From contig NZ_SBHO01000007.1 of NCBI RefSeq assembly GCF_006980705.1, positions 1 through 64,000 on the forward strand: a stretch of DNA of 64,000 nucleotides, written 5' to 3'. Each line of letters opens with the position of its first letter. Position 1 is the first letter of the stretch. This document shows, piece after piece, positions 28,361 through 40,205 of the stretch. This DNA comes from Tepidiphilus olei. Its GTDB lineage: Bacteria; Pseudomonadota; Gammaproteobacteria; Burkholderiales; Rhodocyclaceae. A model generated the notes under the pieces. That model worked only from the letters and a program-made list of their open reading frames with translations, searched no databases and was not told the DNA's origin. The translations under genes and the position numbers were made by a program.

Positions 28361-28639
28361 CTAGTAGTGGTAGCGGCCTTGCAAAAACTCGATCCGATCC
28401 GCTTTCACCAGATAGACGCAACGGTGTTCCTGCGTGATCCGGCGTGACCAGACATCCGGGCCCAGATACTTCAATGGTTCGGGATTGCCAATGCCCTTGA
28501 ATGGATCGCGCAGGACGGCCTTGACCAGCTCCAGGAGGCGCTTGGCAGTGCGGCGTTCTGTTTCCACCCAGTAGCTCAAGTCCTCCAAGAACTCGGGATG
28601 AAACACCGCGACGCGCTTGAGCTCAGTCTTCGATGCCAT
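28361..28639 (-). CDS. yoeB: YoeB-family mRNA interferase toxin
   Basis: 92 aa RelE/YoeB fold. Conserved stretches are FHPEFLEDLSYWV, the basic LLELVKAVLRDPFKGIGNPEPLKYL, WSRRITQEHRCVYLV and the C-terminal GRYHY. These include the Glu, Arg, His and terminal Tyr residues used for ribosome-dependent mRNA cleavage. The ATG at 28637-28639 lies inside the antitoxin gene (17-base overlap), typical of yefM-yoeB. Complete. Confidence 0.9.
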   Translation of the reverse strand: MASKTELKRVAVFHPEFLEDLSYWVETERRTAKRLLELVKAVLRDPFKGIGNPEPLKYLGPDVWSRRITQEHRCVYLVKADRIEFLQGRYHY

Positions 28640-28904
28640 AGAGTTTCTCGAGGGCATCGACCGCAGTGGGTGCGACCTCACCGGCCCGAGCACGGGCCAG
28701 GGCAGTCAACAGACGTTCCGCATTCTTTGGCGAGCGCAGCAGATGCGCTGTCTCCATCAGGCTTTGTAGTTCATCGGCGGCAATCATTGCAACGGCCCCC
28801 CCCGAGCGGCGACGCACCACGACGACTTCACGGTCATCGACCGCACGATCCATCAGAGTCTTGAGTTGCTTGCGGGCCTGGCTGTAGGTGGTTTCGATGG
28901 TCAT
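28623..28904 (-). CDS. yefM: YefM-family antitoxin
   Basis: 93 aa of the Phd/YefM fold. The N-terminal DNA-binding part (MTIETTYSQARKQLKTLMDR, then EVVVVRRRSGGAVAMIAADE) is followed by an acidic helical tail that wraps the toxin. The ATG at 28904 follows CGGAGAT; an upstream in-frame ATG at 28940 would overlap the operator and is less likely. It acts with YoeB as an autorepressor. Confidence 0.9.
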   Translation of the reverse strand: MTIETTYSQARKQLKTLMDRAVDDREVVVVRRRSGGAVAMIAADELQSLMETAHLLRSPKNAERLLTALARARAGEVAPTAVDALEKLYGIED

Positions 28905-28920
28905 GACGATCTCCGTTAGT

Positions 28921-28945
28921 TGGACATATATATTGTACAACTATG
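28921..28945 (-). promoter_or_regulatory. Putative YefM operator with TGTACA core
   Basis: TGTACA at 28934-28939 is the core sequence reported for E. coli YefM operators. It lies about 30 bp before the yefM ATG, within an AT-rich block (TATATATTGTACAACTATG) that would hold the -10 region. An outer repeat AGTTG...CAACT brackets it. Confidence 0.5.
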
Positions 28946-29014
28946 ACATGACAAAGGAACCCCTTCTTCCGTCAGTTCCCACTCACTGCTGTCACACGCT
29001 GATTTTGAAAAGAA

Positions 29015-29042
29015 AAAAGCCGACCCCCAGAGGCCGGCTTTT
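29015..29042 (-). terminator. Rho-independent terminator of the mcm-meaB-pccB-pccA operon
   Basis: AAAAGCCG and CGGCTTTT form the stem, with an additional CC/GG pair inside. Read on the minus strand it ends in a T-rich tract. It lies 24 bases beyond the pccA stop and could also end transcripts from the other side. Confidence 0.8.
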
Positions 29043-29066
29043 CTTCACCCTCGCGAGGGAGGAAGC

Positions 29067-31064
29067 TCATTCGAATTCGAGGATCACTTCGTCCACCGCC
29101 AGGCTCGCGCCCGGTTTGGCGACGATCTTCTTCACTTTACCGTCCTGCTCGGCGCGCAGGATGTTCTCCATCTTCATCGCCTCGATCACGGCGAGTTTCT
29201 CCCCGGCCTTCACCTCCTGCCCTTCGGCGACCGCGACCTCGCGCAGCAGCCCCGGCATGGGCGAGAGGAGGAACTTGGACATGTCGGGGGGCGATTTCAC
29301 CGGCATCAGCGACCAGAGAGCGGCGATGTGGGCCGGCAAGACGCGGGCGCGCAGCTCGGCACCGTGATGGCGCAGGACGTAGAGGATACCCTCACGTTCG
29401 AGCTGCACCGTCATCGGCGCATCGCCGATGCGCACCTGGAGCACGATCTCGCCCAGGCGCCAGCGCGGGTCGAAGTCGATCTGCAGCACCCGATCACCCG
29501 AGCGCACCACGAAGCGGGTGTCCGAGAGTTCCTCGACCGTGGCCGCCGTGGCACCCTGCGCGTCGATCACCTGGTAGTTCGGCGAGGGCGTGTAGCGATG
29601 GCCGTTCATCTGACCCGAGAGGCGGGCGTTACGCAGGCGCAGCTTGTGTTCGACCGCCGCGAGGATGAGGCGCAGCATCAAGGGGTCTTCGTGCGGCACC
29701 ATCTCCGGCGTGAATCCCTCAGGAAACTCCTCGGCGATGAAACCGGTGGTGAGCCGACCCTCGCGGAAGCGCGGATGCTGCATGAGCGCCGCCTGGAAGG
29801 GGATGTTCGAGTGGATACCGCGGATGACGAAGGCGTCGAGTGCCTCCTGCATCCGTTCGATCGCCTCCAGCCGGTCGCGCCCGTGCACGATGAGCTTGGC
29901 GATCATCGAGTCGTAGTACATCGAGATTTCGCCGCCTTCATAGACGCCGGTGTCGACGCGCAGCTGGCCCGGCACTTCGGCGGGCGGACGAAACTTCACC
30001 AGGCGCCCGGTGGAAGGCAGGAATCCGCGGAAAGGATCCTCGGCGTTGATGCGGCATTCCATCGCCCAGCCGTCGATGCGCAGCTCGGATTGCGACAGCG
30101 GCAGTTTCTCGCCGGCGGCGATGCGAATCATCCACTCGACCAGATCGAGCCCGGTGATCATCTCGGTGACCGGGTGTTCGACCTGCAAGCGGGTGTTCAT
30201 CTCGAGGAAGTAGAAGGACTTGTCCTTGCCGACGACGAATTCGACCGTGCCGGCGGACTGGTATTGGACCGCGCGCGCGAGCGCCACCGCTTGCTCACCC
30301 ATGGCGCGGCGGGTGTCGGGGTCGATGAAGGGGCTGGGCGCCTCTTCCACGACTTTCTGGTGGCGACGTTGCACCGAGCATTCGCGCTCGAAGAGATAGA
30401 CGTAGTTGCCGTAGGCGTCGCCGAAGACCTGGATCTCGATGTGGCGCGGCTCTTCGACGAATTTCTCGATGAAGACGCGATCGTCGCCGAAGGCATTGCG
30501 CGCCTCGTTGCGGCAGGATTCGAACCCTTCGCGGCATTGGGCATCGTCGTAGGCTACGCGCAGACCCTTGCCGCCACCGCCGGCCGAAGCCTTGATCATC
30601 ACCGGGTAGCCGATGTCGCGGGCGATGCGCACGGCCTCATCGGCCGATTCGATCGGGTCATTGTAGCCGGGAATGGTATTGACGCCCGCCTGCATGGCGA
30701 GCTTTTTCGAGGCGATCTTGTCGCCCATCGCGGCGATCGCCGCGTGTTTCGGTCCGATGAAGACGATGCCTTCTTCTTCGAGCCGACGGGCGAATTCCTC
30801 GTTTTCGGAGAGAAAGCCGTAACCGGGATGGACCGCCTCGGCGCCGGTCTGTTTGCACACGGCGATGATTTTGTCCATCGCCAGGTAGGATTCCTTGGAA
30901 GGCGCCGGGCCGATGCATACCGCCTCGTCGGCGAGCTGCACGTGCAGCGCGCGCCGGTCGGCCTCGGAATAGACCGCCACGGTGGCGATTCCCATCTTGC
31001 GCGCGGTCTTGATCACCCGGCAGGCGATTTCACCCCGGTTGGCGATCAGAATCTTTTTGAACAT
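29067..31064 (-). CDS. pccA: Propionyl-CoA (acyl-CoA) carboxylase alpha subunit: biotin carboxylase plus biotin carrier
   Basis: 665 aa. The biotin-carboxylase domain starts MFKKILIANRGEIACRVIK. Its glycine-rich ATP loop is ASAGGGGKGLR, and EMNTRLQVEHPVTEMI is the catalytic/biotin region. A BT-type linker domain follows, then a C-terminal biotinyl domain with the biotinylated lysine (about 630) in VIEAMKMENI. It carboxylates biotin, and PccB transfers CO2 to propionyl-CoA to give methylmalonyl-CoA. It is the last gene of the operon and is followed by a strong terminator. Acetyl-CoA or other short acyl-CoAs are possible substrates, but the neighbouring mutase favours propionyl-CoA. Confidence 0.93.
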   Translation of the reverse strand: MFKKILIANRGEIACRVIKTARKMGIATVAVYSEADRRALHVQLADEAVCIGPAPSKESYLAMDKIIAVCKQTGAEAVHPGYGFLSENEEFARRLEEEGIVFIGPKHAAIAAMGDKIASKKLAMQAGVNTIPGYNDPIESADEAVRIARDIGYPVMIKASAGGGGKGLRVAYDDAQCREGFESCRNEARNAFGDDRVFIEKFVEEPRHIEIQVFGDAYGNYVYLFERECSVQRRHQKVVEEAPSPFIDPDTRRAMGEQAVALARAVQYQSAGTVEFVVGKDKSFYFLEMNTRLQVEHPVTEMITGLDLVEWMIRIAAGEKLPLSQSELRIDGWAMECRINAEDPFRGFLPSTGRLVKFRPPAEVPGQLRVDTGVYEGGEISMYYDSMIAKLIVHGRDRLEAIERMQEALDAFVIRGIHSNIPFQAALMQHPRFREGRLTTGFIAEEFPEGFTPEMVPHEDPLMLRLILAAVEHKLRLRNARLSGQMNGHRYTPSPNYQVIDAQGATAATVEELSDTRFVVRSGDRVLQIDFDPRWRLGEIVLQVRIGDAPMTVQLEREGILYVLRHHGAELRARVLPAHIAALWSLMPVKSPPDMSKFLLSPMPGLLREVAVAEGQEVKAGEKLAVIEAMKMENILRAEQDGKVKKIVAKPGASLAVDEVILEFE

Positions 31065-31107
31065 GGTGGTGTTTTCCCTCATTGCGATGAACCGTTGGCC
31101 TGCCGTC

Positions 31108-32640
<1,533 letters not shown>

Positions 32641-32649
32641 GGTTTATCC

Positions 32650-33681
32650 TCACTGACTGATGGTCTGGCTCGCATCGAGCAGGCGCCGCGCCGCAACCAC
32701 CGGCGCAAGCCGCCCGCTCTCCACGTCCCGTTCGATCGCCGGCAGCATCGTGCGCACGGCAGGGTGTTGTCGGAAACGGCGCTTGAGTTCGGCGTCGATC
32801 CGTTCCCACATCCAGGCGAGCGCCTGACGGCGGCGTTTTTCGGCAAGTGCTCCGTTTTTCTGCATCGTGTCGCGAAAGGCGAGCACCGTCTCCCAGAAGC
32901 GATCGAGCCCCTCGCGCTTGAGCGCCGACACGAGCAGCACCGGCACGCGCCAGTCGGGATGTGCCGGGCGCAGCATGTGCAGCGCCGTCTCGAGCTGGGC
33001 CTTGGCCCGCATCGCCGCGGCCGAATCGGCGTCGGCCTTGTTGATGACGATGAGGTCGGCGAGCTCCATGATCCCCTTCTTGATGCCCTGGAGATCGTCG
33101 CCGGCGTTGGGCAGCTGCAGCAGGACGAACATGTCGGTCATGTTGGCGACCGCCGTCTCCGATTGCCCCACGCCCACGGTCTCGACGATGACGACGTCGA
33201 ACCCTGCCGCCTCGCACACCAGCATCGTCTCGCGCGTCTTCTCGGCCACGCCGCCGAGGCTGCCCGCCGAAGGGCTGGGGCGGATGAAGGCGCGCGGATC
33301 GCGACTCAGGCGCTCCATGCGCGTCTTGTCGCCCAGGATGGAGCCGCCCGAGACGCTGGAGGAAGGATCGACGGCGAGCACGGCGACGCGATGCCCGCGC
33401 TCGATGAGATAAAGGCCGAGCGCCTCGATGAAGGTCGACTTGCCCACCCCCGGCACGCCGGAGATACCCAGGCGCAGCGCCCCGCCCGTGTGCGGCAGCA
33501 GCGCTTGCAGCACCGCCTCGGCCCGGCGCTGATGATCGGGCCGGCTCGATTCGATGAGGGTGATCGCCTTGGCGAGCGGCCGTAGCTGGCGCGCGAGCAC
33601 GCCTTCGACGAGGGCGCGATCCTCCTCGCCGAGTTCGGGCTGCCCGTCAAAACGCTCCGGCACCGCTTCCCGCTGCGACAC
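32650..33681 (-). CDS. meaB: Methylmalonyl-CoA mutase-associated G-protein chaperone MeaB
   Basis: 343-aa GTPase of the MeaB/ArgK (MMAA) family that gates adenosylcobalamin loading and protects the mutase. Walker A GVPGVGKS is at 75-82. The switch-type VDPSSSVSGGSILGDKTRM, Walker B VIVETVGVGQSE and base-recognition NKAD are present. It starts three bases from the mutase stop, consistent with co-translation. Confidence 0.95.
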   Translation of the reverse strand: MSQREAVPERFDGQPELGEEDRALVEGVLARQLRPLAKAITLIESSRPDHQRRAEAVLQALLPHTGGALRLGISGVPGVGKSTFIEALGLYLIERGHRVAVLAVDPSSSVSGGSILGDKTRMERLSRDPRAFIRPSPSAGSLGGVAEKTRETMLVCEAAGFDVVIVETVGVGQSETAVANMTDMFVLLQLPNAGDDLQGIKKGIMELADLIVINKADADSAAAMRAKAQLETALHMLRPAHPDWRVPVLLVSALKREGLDRFWETVLAFRDTMQKNGALAEKRRRQALAWMWERIDAELKRRFRQHPAVRTMLPAIERDVESGRLAPVVAARRLLDASQTISQ

Positions 33682-33684
33682 GGC

Positions 33685-35850
<2,166 letters not shown>

Positions 35851-35941
35851 GAAACAACCCTCGACGAGGATGATGGCTGCGCCTTCGCGCCAACGAGACG
35901 GCGAGCTTCAGCTGAGGAGACAAAAAAACGAAAACAGGAAA

Positions 35942-35967
35942 TATAATATGTAATCCATAATTATGGA
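35942..35967. promoter_or_regulatory. Palindromic operator candidate between mcm and the GntR gene
   Basis: The 14-bp TCCATAATTATGGA (35954-35967) is a perfect palindrome. A plus-strand TATAAT lies just upstream (35942-35947), so transcription of the regulator would start inside the palindrome. On the minus strand CATAAT and TATTAT -10-like sequences for mcm overlap the same block. Binding by the adjacent GntR protein is inferred. Confidence 0.55.
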
Positions 35968-35988
35968 AGCCCCTGAGAGCCCTCGCCG

Positions 35989-36678
35989 ATGACCCCACAA
36001 CGCATCGCGCCCCAAGCACTTTACCAGGAAGTGGCCGAGAGGCTGCGTCAGCGCATTTTCGCGCACGAATTACCGCCAGGACAGCCGATCGACGAGCTGG
36101 GCCTGGCGGCCGAATACGGGATTTCGCGTACCCCCTTGCGCGAGGCCCTGAAAGTGCTCGCCGCCGAGGGGCTGGTGACCCTGATCCCGCGGCGCGGCGC
36201 TTTCGTCAGTCAGATCTCCGCCTCGGAGCTAGATGCGATCTTCGACGTACTCGCGGTGCTCGAGGGCCACGCCGCGCGTCGCGCCGCCGAACGGTTGGAC
36301 GAAGGAGCTGCCCAGCGGCTACGGCGACTACACCAGCGTCTGGAGGAAACGGCACACCCCGGCGCGATCGACGAATTCTTCGAGGCGAACCAGGCGTTCC
36401 ACGCCGAAGTCTTGCGGCTCGCGAACAACCCTTTCCTTTCGAGCACGATCCAAGATCTGCGTCAAAAGATACGGTTGAGCCGTCACCATTCGCTCTACGA
36501 CGAAGGGCGCCTGGAACGCAGCCTGCAGGAACACCGCGAGCTGCTCGCCGCCCTGCTCGAGGGCGAGGCCGCGGCCGCCGAACGGTGCATGCGCGAGCAT
36601 CTGCGCTCCGGACGCGAGGCAATCGCCCACCTGCGCCGCGATGCCACCCCCACCCTAGATACTGAAGAATCCTCATGA
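35989..36678 (+). CDS. GntR-family regulator, FCD subfamily
   Basis: 229 aa. An N-terminal winged helix (LYQEVAERLRQRIFAHELPPG, then EYGISRTPLREALKVLAAEG) is joined to an FCD effector-binding domain that is all-helical and carries conserved Asp/His residues (FFEANQAFHAEVLRLANN, LSRHHSLYDEG, EHRELLAAL). FCD proteins typically sense organic acids or acyl-CoA-related metabolites. Its position, divergent from mcm, suggests control of the methylmalonyl-CoA operon and of itself through the palindrome at 35954-35967. The stop overlaps the next gene. Confidence 0.88.
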   Translation: MTPQRIAPQALYQEVAERLRQRIFAHELPPGQPIDELGLAAEYGISRTPLREALKVLAAEGLVTLIPRRGAFVSQISASELDAIFDVLAVLEGHAARRAAERLDEGAAQRLRRLHQRLEETAHPGAIDEFFEANQAFHAEVLRLANNPFLSSTIQDLRQKIRLSRHHSLYDEGRLERSLQEHRELLAALLEGEAAAAERCMREHLRSGREAIAHLRRDATPTLDTEESS

Positions 36679-37499
36679 GCGGAACCCTGCACACGACCCC
36701 ACACCCCGAATCGGCCTGCTTGGTCGTCACCCTCGAGAATCCGGGAAAACGCAATGCGCTCGATGCCGCCCTGTGGCAGGCGCTGGGCGATCTCTTTCTC
36801 GAACTCGCCGCCGAAAATCTTCCCTGGCGCAGCGTGATCCTAACGGGTGCAGGCAACGCCTTCGCCGCCGGGGGCGATCTGGAAGAATTCCCCCGCGTGC
36901 GCGCCGACCTCGCCTCGGCGCTCGACTACCACGAAGGCAAGGTTGGGCGAGCGCTGCGCGCCATCGCCGAGTGTCCCTTGCCGGTGATCGCGGCGATCGA
37001 AGGCCCCTGTATCGGCGGCGGGCTGGAGATCGCCGCGCTATGCGATCTGCGCGTGGCCGGACGCAGCGCCCGCTTCGGCACCCCCATCGCCCGGCTCGGC
37101 TTCTGGATGTACCCCGGCGAACTCGCCCTGCTGCACGAGCGTCTGTCGGAAGGTCTACTCGCGCAGATGCTGCTCGAAGGGGCCGTGCTCGATGCCGAGC
37201 GCCTGTGGCGGCTCGGTGTATTGCATCACCTCGTCGAGGACGGCCATGCGCTCGAAGAGGCGCTGGCCGTGGCGCGACGCATCGCCACCGGAGCACCGCG
37301 CGTGGCGCGAATGCACAAATACTGGCTGCGCCGCCTACGACGGTGCACGCCGCTGTCCGAGGAAGAAAAACGCACCGGGCTGGCCTTCCTCGACGATCCC
37401 GACTACCGCGAAGGGCTCAGTGCCTTCCTGGAGAAACGGCCACCGTGTTTCGGACGCCACGGCCAAAGCGAGAACGAAGGAAATCCCGACGAACATTGA
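36675..37499 (+). CDS. Enoyl-CoA hydratase/isomerase-family protein
   Basis: A 274-aa crotonase-fold protein. The oxyanion-hole segments are AFAAGGDLEEF and EGPCIGGGLEIAALCD. Of the two glutamates used by true hydratases, the first is present (GGLEIA), but the second position (usually in a PE motif) is Ile here (ARFGTPIARLGF). It is therefore probably an isomerase, decarboxylase or thioesterase-like member rather than a hydratase. It is co-translated with the GntR regulator (ATGA overlap), which points to acyl-CoA metabolism linked to the divergent mutase operon. A methylmalonyl-CoA decarboxylase-like role is conceivable but untested. Confidence 0.8.
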   Translation: MSGTLHTTPHPESACLVVTLENPGKRNALDAALWQALGDLFLELAAENLPWRSVILTGAGNAFAAGGDLEEFPRVRADLASALDYHEGKVGRALRAIAECPLPVIAAIEGPCIGGGLEIAALCDLRVAGRSARFGTPIARLGFWMYPGELALLHERLSEGLLAQMLLEGAVLDAERLWRLGVLHHLVEDGHALEEALAVARRIATGAPRVARMHKYWLRRLRRCTPLSEEEKRTGLAFLDDPDYREGLSAFLEKRPPCFGRHGQSENEGNPDEH

Positions 37500-37565
37500 T
37501 TGCGTTCGCATCCGCTTCACGCTAAGATCATGGAATCGCCCTTGTCATTCCCAGGAGATAGCATC

Positions 37566-38111
37566 ATGCGCTTCGCTCCCCTGCCCATCGCCGCCGCGCT
37601 GGGTGCCGTCCTGCTCGGCGGCTGCACCAACCCCGGCGCACCGCTTCCCACCGATTTCGCCCAAGAACCGCAGCAAAAAATCCAGGCAGTACGGCAATGG
37701 CAAACGGTGGCCACGAGCCTGGCCGAGCGGCTGAGCGTCATGATGATCCGGGACAATGCCTGCACGCCGCAAGCCGCCCTGTGCGACACCCTCTACGTGC
37801 ACCCGGCAGCCTACTCCTCGACCTTCGATGCCGCCTTCCGCGAAGCCTTCGTCAGCTATCTCGTCGGGCGCGGCTGGAACGTCGCCCAGCAAGGGCCGGC
37901 CGACATCGAGATCGACCTCGACAGCCGCTACGCCAAGCTCTCCACCGCTCCCGAGGTCGAAGTGATGGTCACGGCATCGGCGCGGCGCGGTGACCGCTAT
38001 CTCGCCCGTATCTCCGACGTCTATTACATCACCAGCCCCGAGCTCTACGCCAAAATGGCCTCTTCCAACCCCTCGTACGAACCCACTTGGCTGACGGTGC
38101 AAGGAGACTGA
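37566..38111 (+). CDS. Putative outer-membrane lipoprotein, unknown function
   Basis: 181 aa with a lipoprotein signal (MRFAPLPIAAALGAVLLGGC, lipobox LGGC). The mature part is a small mixed alpha/beta domain with two cysteines (DNACTPQAALC) and YLVGRGWNVAQQGPADIEIDL, a pattern reminiscent of proteins encoded with FlgO-type lipoproteins. AGGAGA lies before the ATG at 37566. It is followed after two bases by a FlgO-like gene, so the two probably act together. I do not recognise a specific function. Confidence 0.7.
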   Translation: MRFAPLPIAAALGAVLLGGCTNPGAPLPTDFAQEPQQKIQAVRQWQTVATSLAERLSVMMIRDNACTPQAALCDTLYVHPAAYSSTFDAAFREAFVSYLVGRGWNVAQQGPADIEIDLDSRYAKLSTAPEVEVMVTASARRGDRYLARISDVYYITSPELYAKMASSNPSYEPTWLTVQGD

Positions 38112-38113
38112 CC

Positions 38114-38644
38114 ATGCGGCATTCGCTCTCGATCCTCATGTTCTCCGGCGCCCTCGCCCTGTCCGCTTGTGCCACCGAGACCCTCCCACCCCTACCCAAG
38201 GCCGATCCCGCCGTAATCATCAACAAAGCCTATGAGACGGCCGACACCCTGATCGACCAACTCCCGCCCGATCTGCGCGCCGGCCCCGTGCTCTTCGCCA
38301 CCTTCGTCGACGTCGATGCACTCGATCGCTCCACCACCTTGGGGCGCACGCTCACCGAGCAAGTCGCCAACCGCTTCGTGCAGCGCGGCTTCGTCGTCAC
38401 CGAGCTCAAACTGCGCACGGCCGTCTTCGTCAAGCGCGACACGGGCGAGCTCATGCTCGCGCGCGAAGTCGACCAGATCGCCCGCGAACACGACGCCCGC
38501 CTCGTCGTGGTCGGCACCTATGCACCGGCCAAGGAAGCCGTCTATCTGAGCGTCAAGGCGATCAATCCGGGCACGGGTCAGGTGCTCGCGGCTCAGGACA
38601 CCATCGTCCCCATGGACAGCAACGTGAAAAGCCTGTTGCGCTGA
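38114..38644 (+). CDS. FlgO-family lipoprotein
   Basis: 176 aa with a lipoprotein signal (lipobox LSAC). The domain ADTLIDQLPPDLRAGPVLFATFVDVDALDRSTTLGRTLTEQ matches FlgO, an outer-membrane protein first described near Vibrio flagellar genes. No flagellar genes are visible here, so a general envelope role is more likely. It is preceded by GGAGACTGACC and followed by a clear terminator. Confidence 0.8.
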   Translation: MRHSLSILMFSGALALSACATETLPPLPKADPAVIINKAYETADTLIDQLPPDLRAGPVLFATFVDVDALDRSTTLGRTLTEQVANRFVQRGFVVTELKLRTAVFVKRDTGELMLAREVDQIAREHDARLVVVGTYAPAKEAVYLSVKAINPGTGQVLAAQDTIVPMDSNVKSLLR

Positions 38645-38660
38645 GTTCGAGCGGACGAAG

Positions 38661-38684
38661 AAACGCCGCCCTTCGGGCGGCGTT
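38661..38684 (+). terminator. Rho-independent terminator after the FlgO-like gene
   Basis: A perfect stem AAACGCCGCCC/GGGCGGCGTTT with a tight TTC loop, followed by T's on the plus strand. On the minus strand it also carries T's, so it can terminate the converging cobQ gene (ends at 38697). Confidence 0.9.
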
Positions 38685-38696
38685 TTCGCATCAACT

Positions 38697-40142
38697 TCAG
38701 GACACGCCAAGCATCCGCCGCCAGTCGCAGTGCGCCTCGATCGCCGCGGCCAGGCGTTCGATCGCCGCTTCGCGCCGTTGCACTGCATCCTCGGTGGAGA
38801 GCGCCGCCCCGGCCCAGTGCGCGAGCGCGGCGAAGGCGGGGGCTGAGTCGAAGAGGCCGTGCCAGTAAGTGCCGAGGATCTGCCCGTCTTCCGCGAGCGC
38901 CCCGTCGGGCACGCCGTCCTCGCCGATCACGACAGGATGCGCGAGCGCCGGCCCTTCGCTCACGCCGAGGTGAATCTCGTAGCCTTCGACCTCCGCACCG
39001 CCCAGTGTGGCAGCAAGCCGCCCGCGACAGCGGCGCAGCACCTTCCGGGAATCTAGCCGCGTGCGCAAGGAGAGCAACCCCAGGCCGGGCCGGCCGCCCG
39101 GCGCACCTTCCAATCCCAAAGGGTCGTCGAGCCACTCACCCAGCATCTGAAACCCTCCGCACAGGCCGATGAGCTTGCCGCCGTAGCGCAGATGTCGGCG
39201 CAGCAGCGCCGGGCCGCCATGGGATTCGAACCAAGCCAGATCCGCCTGCACCGCCTTGGAGCCGGGCAACACCACCAGGTCGGCTCCGGGCCAGGGACCG
39301 CCGTGCCACCAGTGGAAGTTGACCTCGGGGTGCAGGCGCCAGGCGTCGAGGTCGGTGTGATTGCTCACGCGCGGCCAGGCGATCGCCGCCACCCGCAGCC
39401 GCGCGCCTTCGGCGCGCTCCGCCGGCGCGAGGCCGTCCTCGGCCTCCAGCGCGAGCTTCCCCAAATGCGGCAGCACGCCGAAGACCGGTTTGCCGGTACG
39501 CTCCTCCAGCCACTGCAGGCCCGGTGCAAGGAGCGAGAGGTCCCCGCGAAAGCGGTTGATGACGAAACCGCGCATGCGCGCACGCTCGCTCGGCGAGAGA
39601 CATTCGAGCGTGCCGACGATCTGGGCGAAGACGCCCCCGCGATCGATGTCGGCCACCAGTGCCACCGGGATGTCGACCGCTTCGGCGAACCCCATGTTGG
39701 CGATGTCGCGCGCGCGCAGATTGACCTCCGCCGGACTGCCCGCGCCCTCGACGAGGATCCACTCAAATTCCTCCTGCAGGCGCGCCCAGGATTCGAGCAC
39801 CGCCCGTAGCGCCACCGGCTTGTAGGCGTGATAATCCCGCGCCGACAGGGTATGCACCGCCCGCCCGTGGATCACGACCTGGGCGCCGATGTCGGTGGTA
39901 GGCTTGAGCAAGACCGGGTTGAAATCCACCCGGGGTTCGAGTCCGGCGGCAAACGCCTGCAGCGCCTGGGCGCGCCCGATCTCGCCCCCGTCGGCCGTCA
40001 CGGCGGCGTTGTTGGCCATGTTCTGCGGCTTGAACGGGGCCACACGCACGCCGGCACGCGCGAGCAGGCGGCACAATCCCGCCACCAGCGTGCTCTTGCC
40101 GGCATCCGACGTGGTCCCCTGGATCATCAACGCGCGCGCCAT
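38697..40142 (-). CDS. cobQ: Cobyric acid synthase CobQ
   Basis: A 481-aa glutamine-dependent amidotransferase that amidates side chains b, d, e and g of adenosylcobyrinic diamide. The N-terminal ATPase domain has GTTSDAGKS (9-17). The C-terminal triad-GATase domain has the nucleophile in GLCGGFQML (about Cys331) and the late motif GTYWHGLF with its His. The start MARALMIQG is at 40140-40142. It diverges from cobD by 63 bp. Confidence 0.96.
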   Translation of the reverse strand: MARALMIQGTTSDAGKSTLVAGLCRLLARAGVRVAPFKPQNMANNAAVTADGGEIGRAQALQAFAAGLEPRVDFNPVLLKPTTDIGAQVVIHGRAVHTLSARDYHAYKPVALRAVLESWARLQEEFEWILVEGAGSPAEVNLRARDIANMGFAEAVDIPVALVADIDRGGVFAQIVGTLECLSPSERARMRGFVINRFRGDLSLLAPGLQWLEERTGKPVFGVLPHLGKLALEAEDGLAPAERAEGARLRVAAIAWPRVSNHTDLDAWRLHPEVNFHWWHGGPWPGADLVVLPGSKAVQADLAWFESHGGPALLRRHLRYGGKLIGLCGGFQMLGEWLDDPLGLEGAPGGRPGLGLLSLRTRLDSRKVLRRCRGRLAATLGGAEVEGYEIHLGVSEGPALAHPVVIGEDGVPDGALAEDGQILGTYWHGLFDSAPAFAALAHWAGAALSTEDAVQRREAAIERLAAAIEAHCDWRRMLGVS

Positions 40143-40172
40143 GCCCGTCCCCGCGACCGGAAAACCCCCGAT

Positions 40173-40178
40173 TATAAT
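40173..40178 (+). promoter_or_regulatory. -10 element TATAAT upstream of cobD
   Basis: A perfect TATAAT lies 28 bp before the cobD ATG in the short cobQ/cobD divergent region. No good -35 at 16-18 bp is visible. I saw no cobalamin riboswitch in the 63 bp available. Confidence 0.45.
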
Positions 40179-40205
40179 GGGCGACTTCGCCCCTTTCCCG
40201 CCGTC

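Noticed and set aside
40143-40205. Possible cobalamin riboswitch between cobQ and cobD
   Set aside because: The gap is only 63 bases, far shorter than a B12 element, and no B12-box-like sequence was seen.
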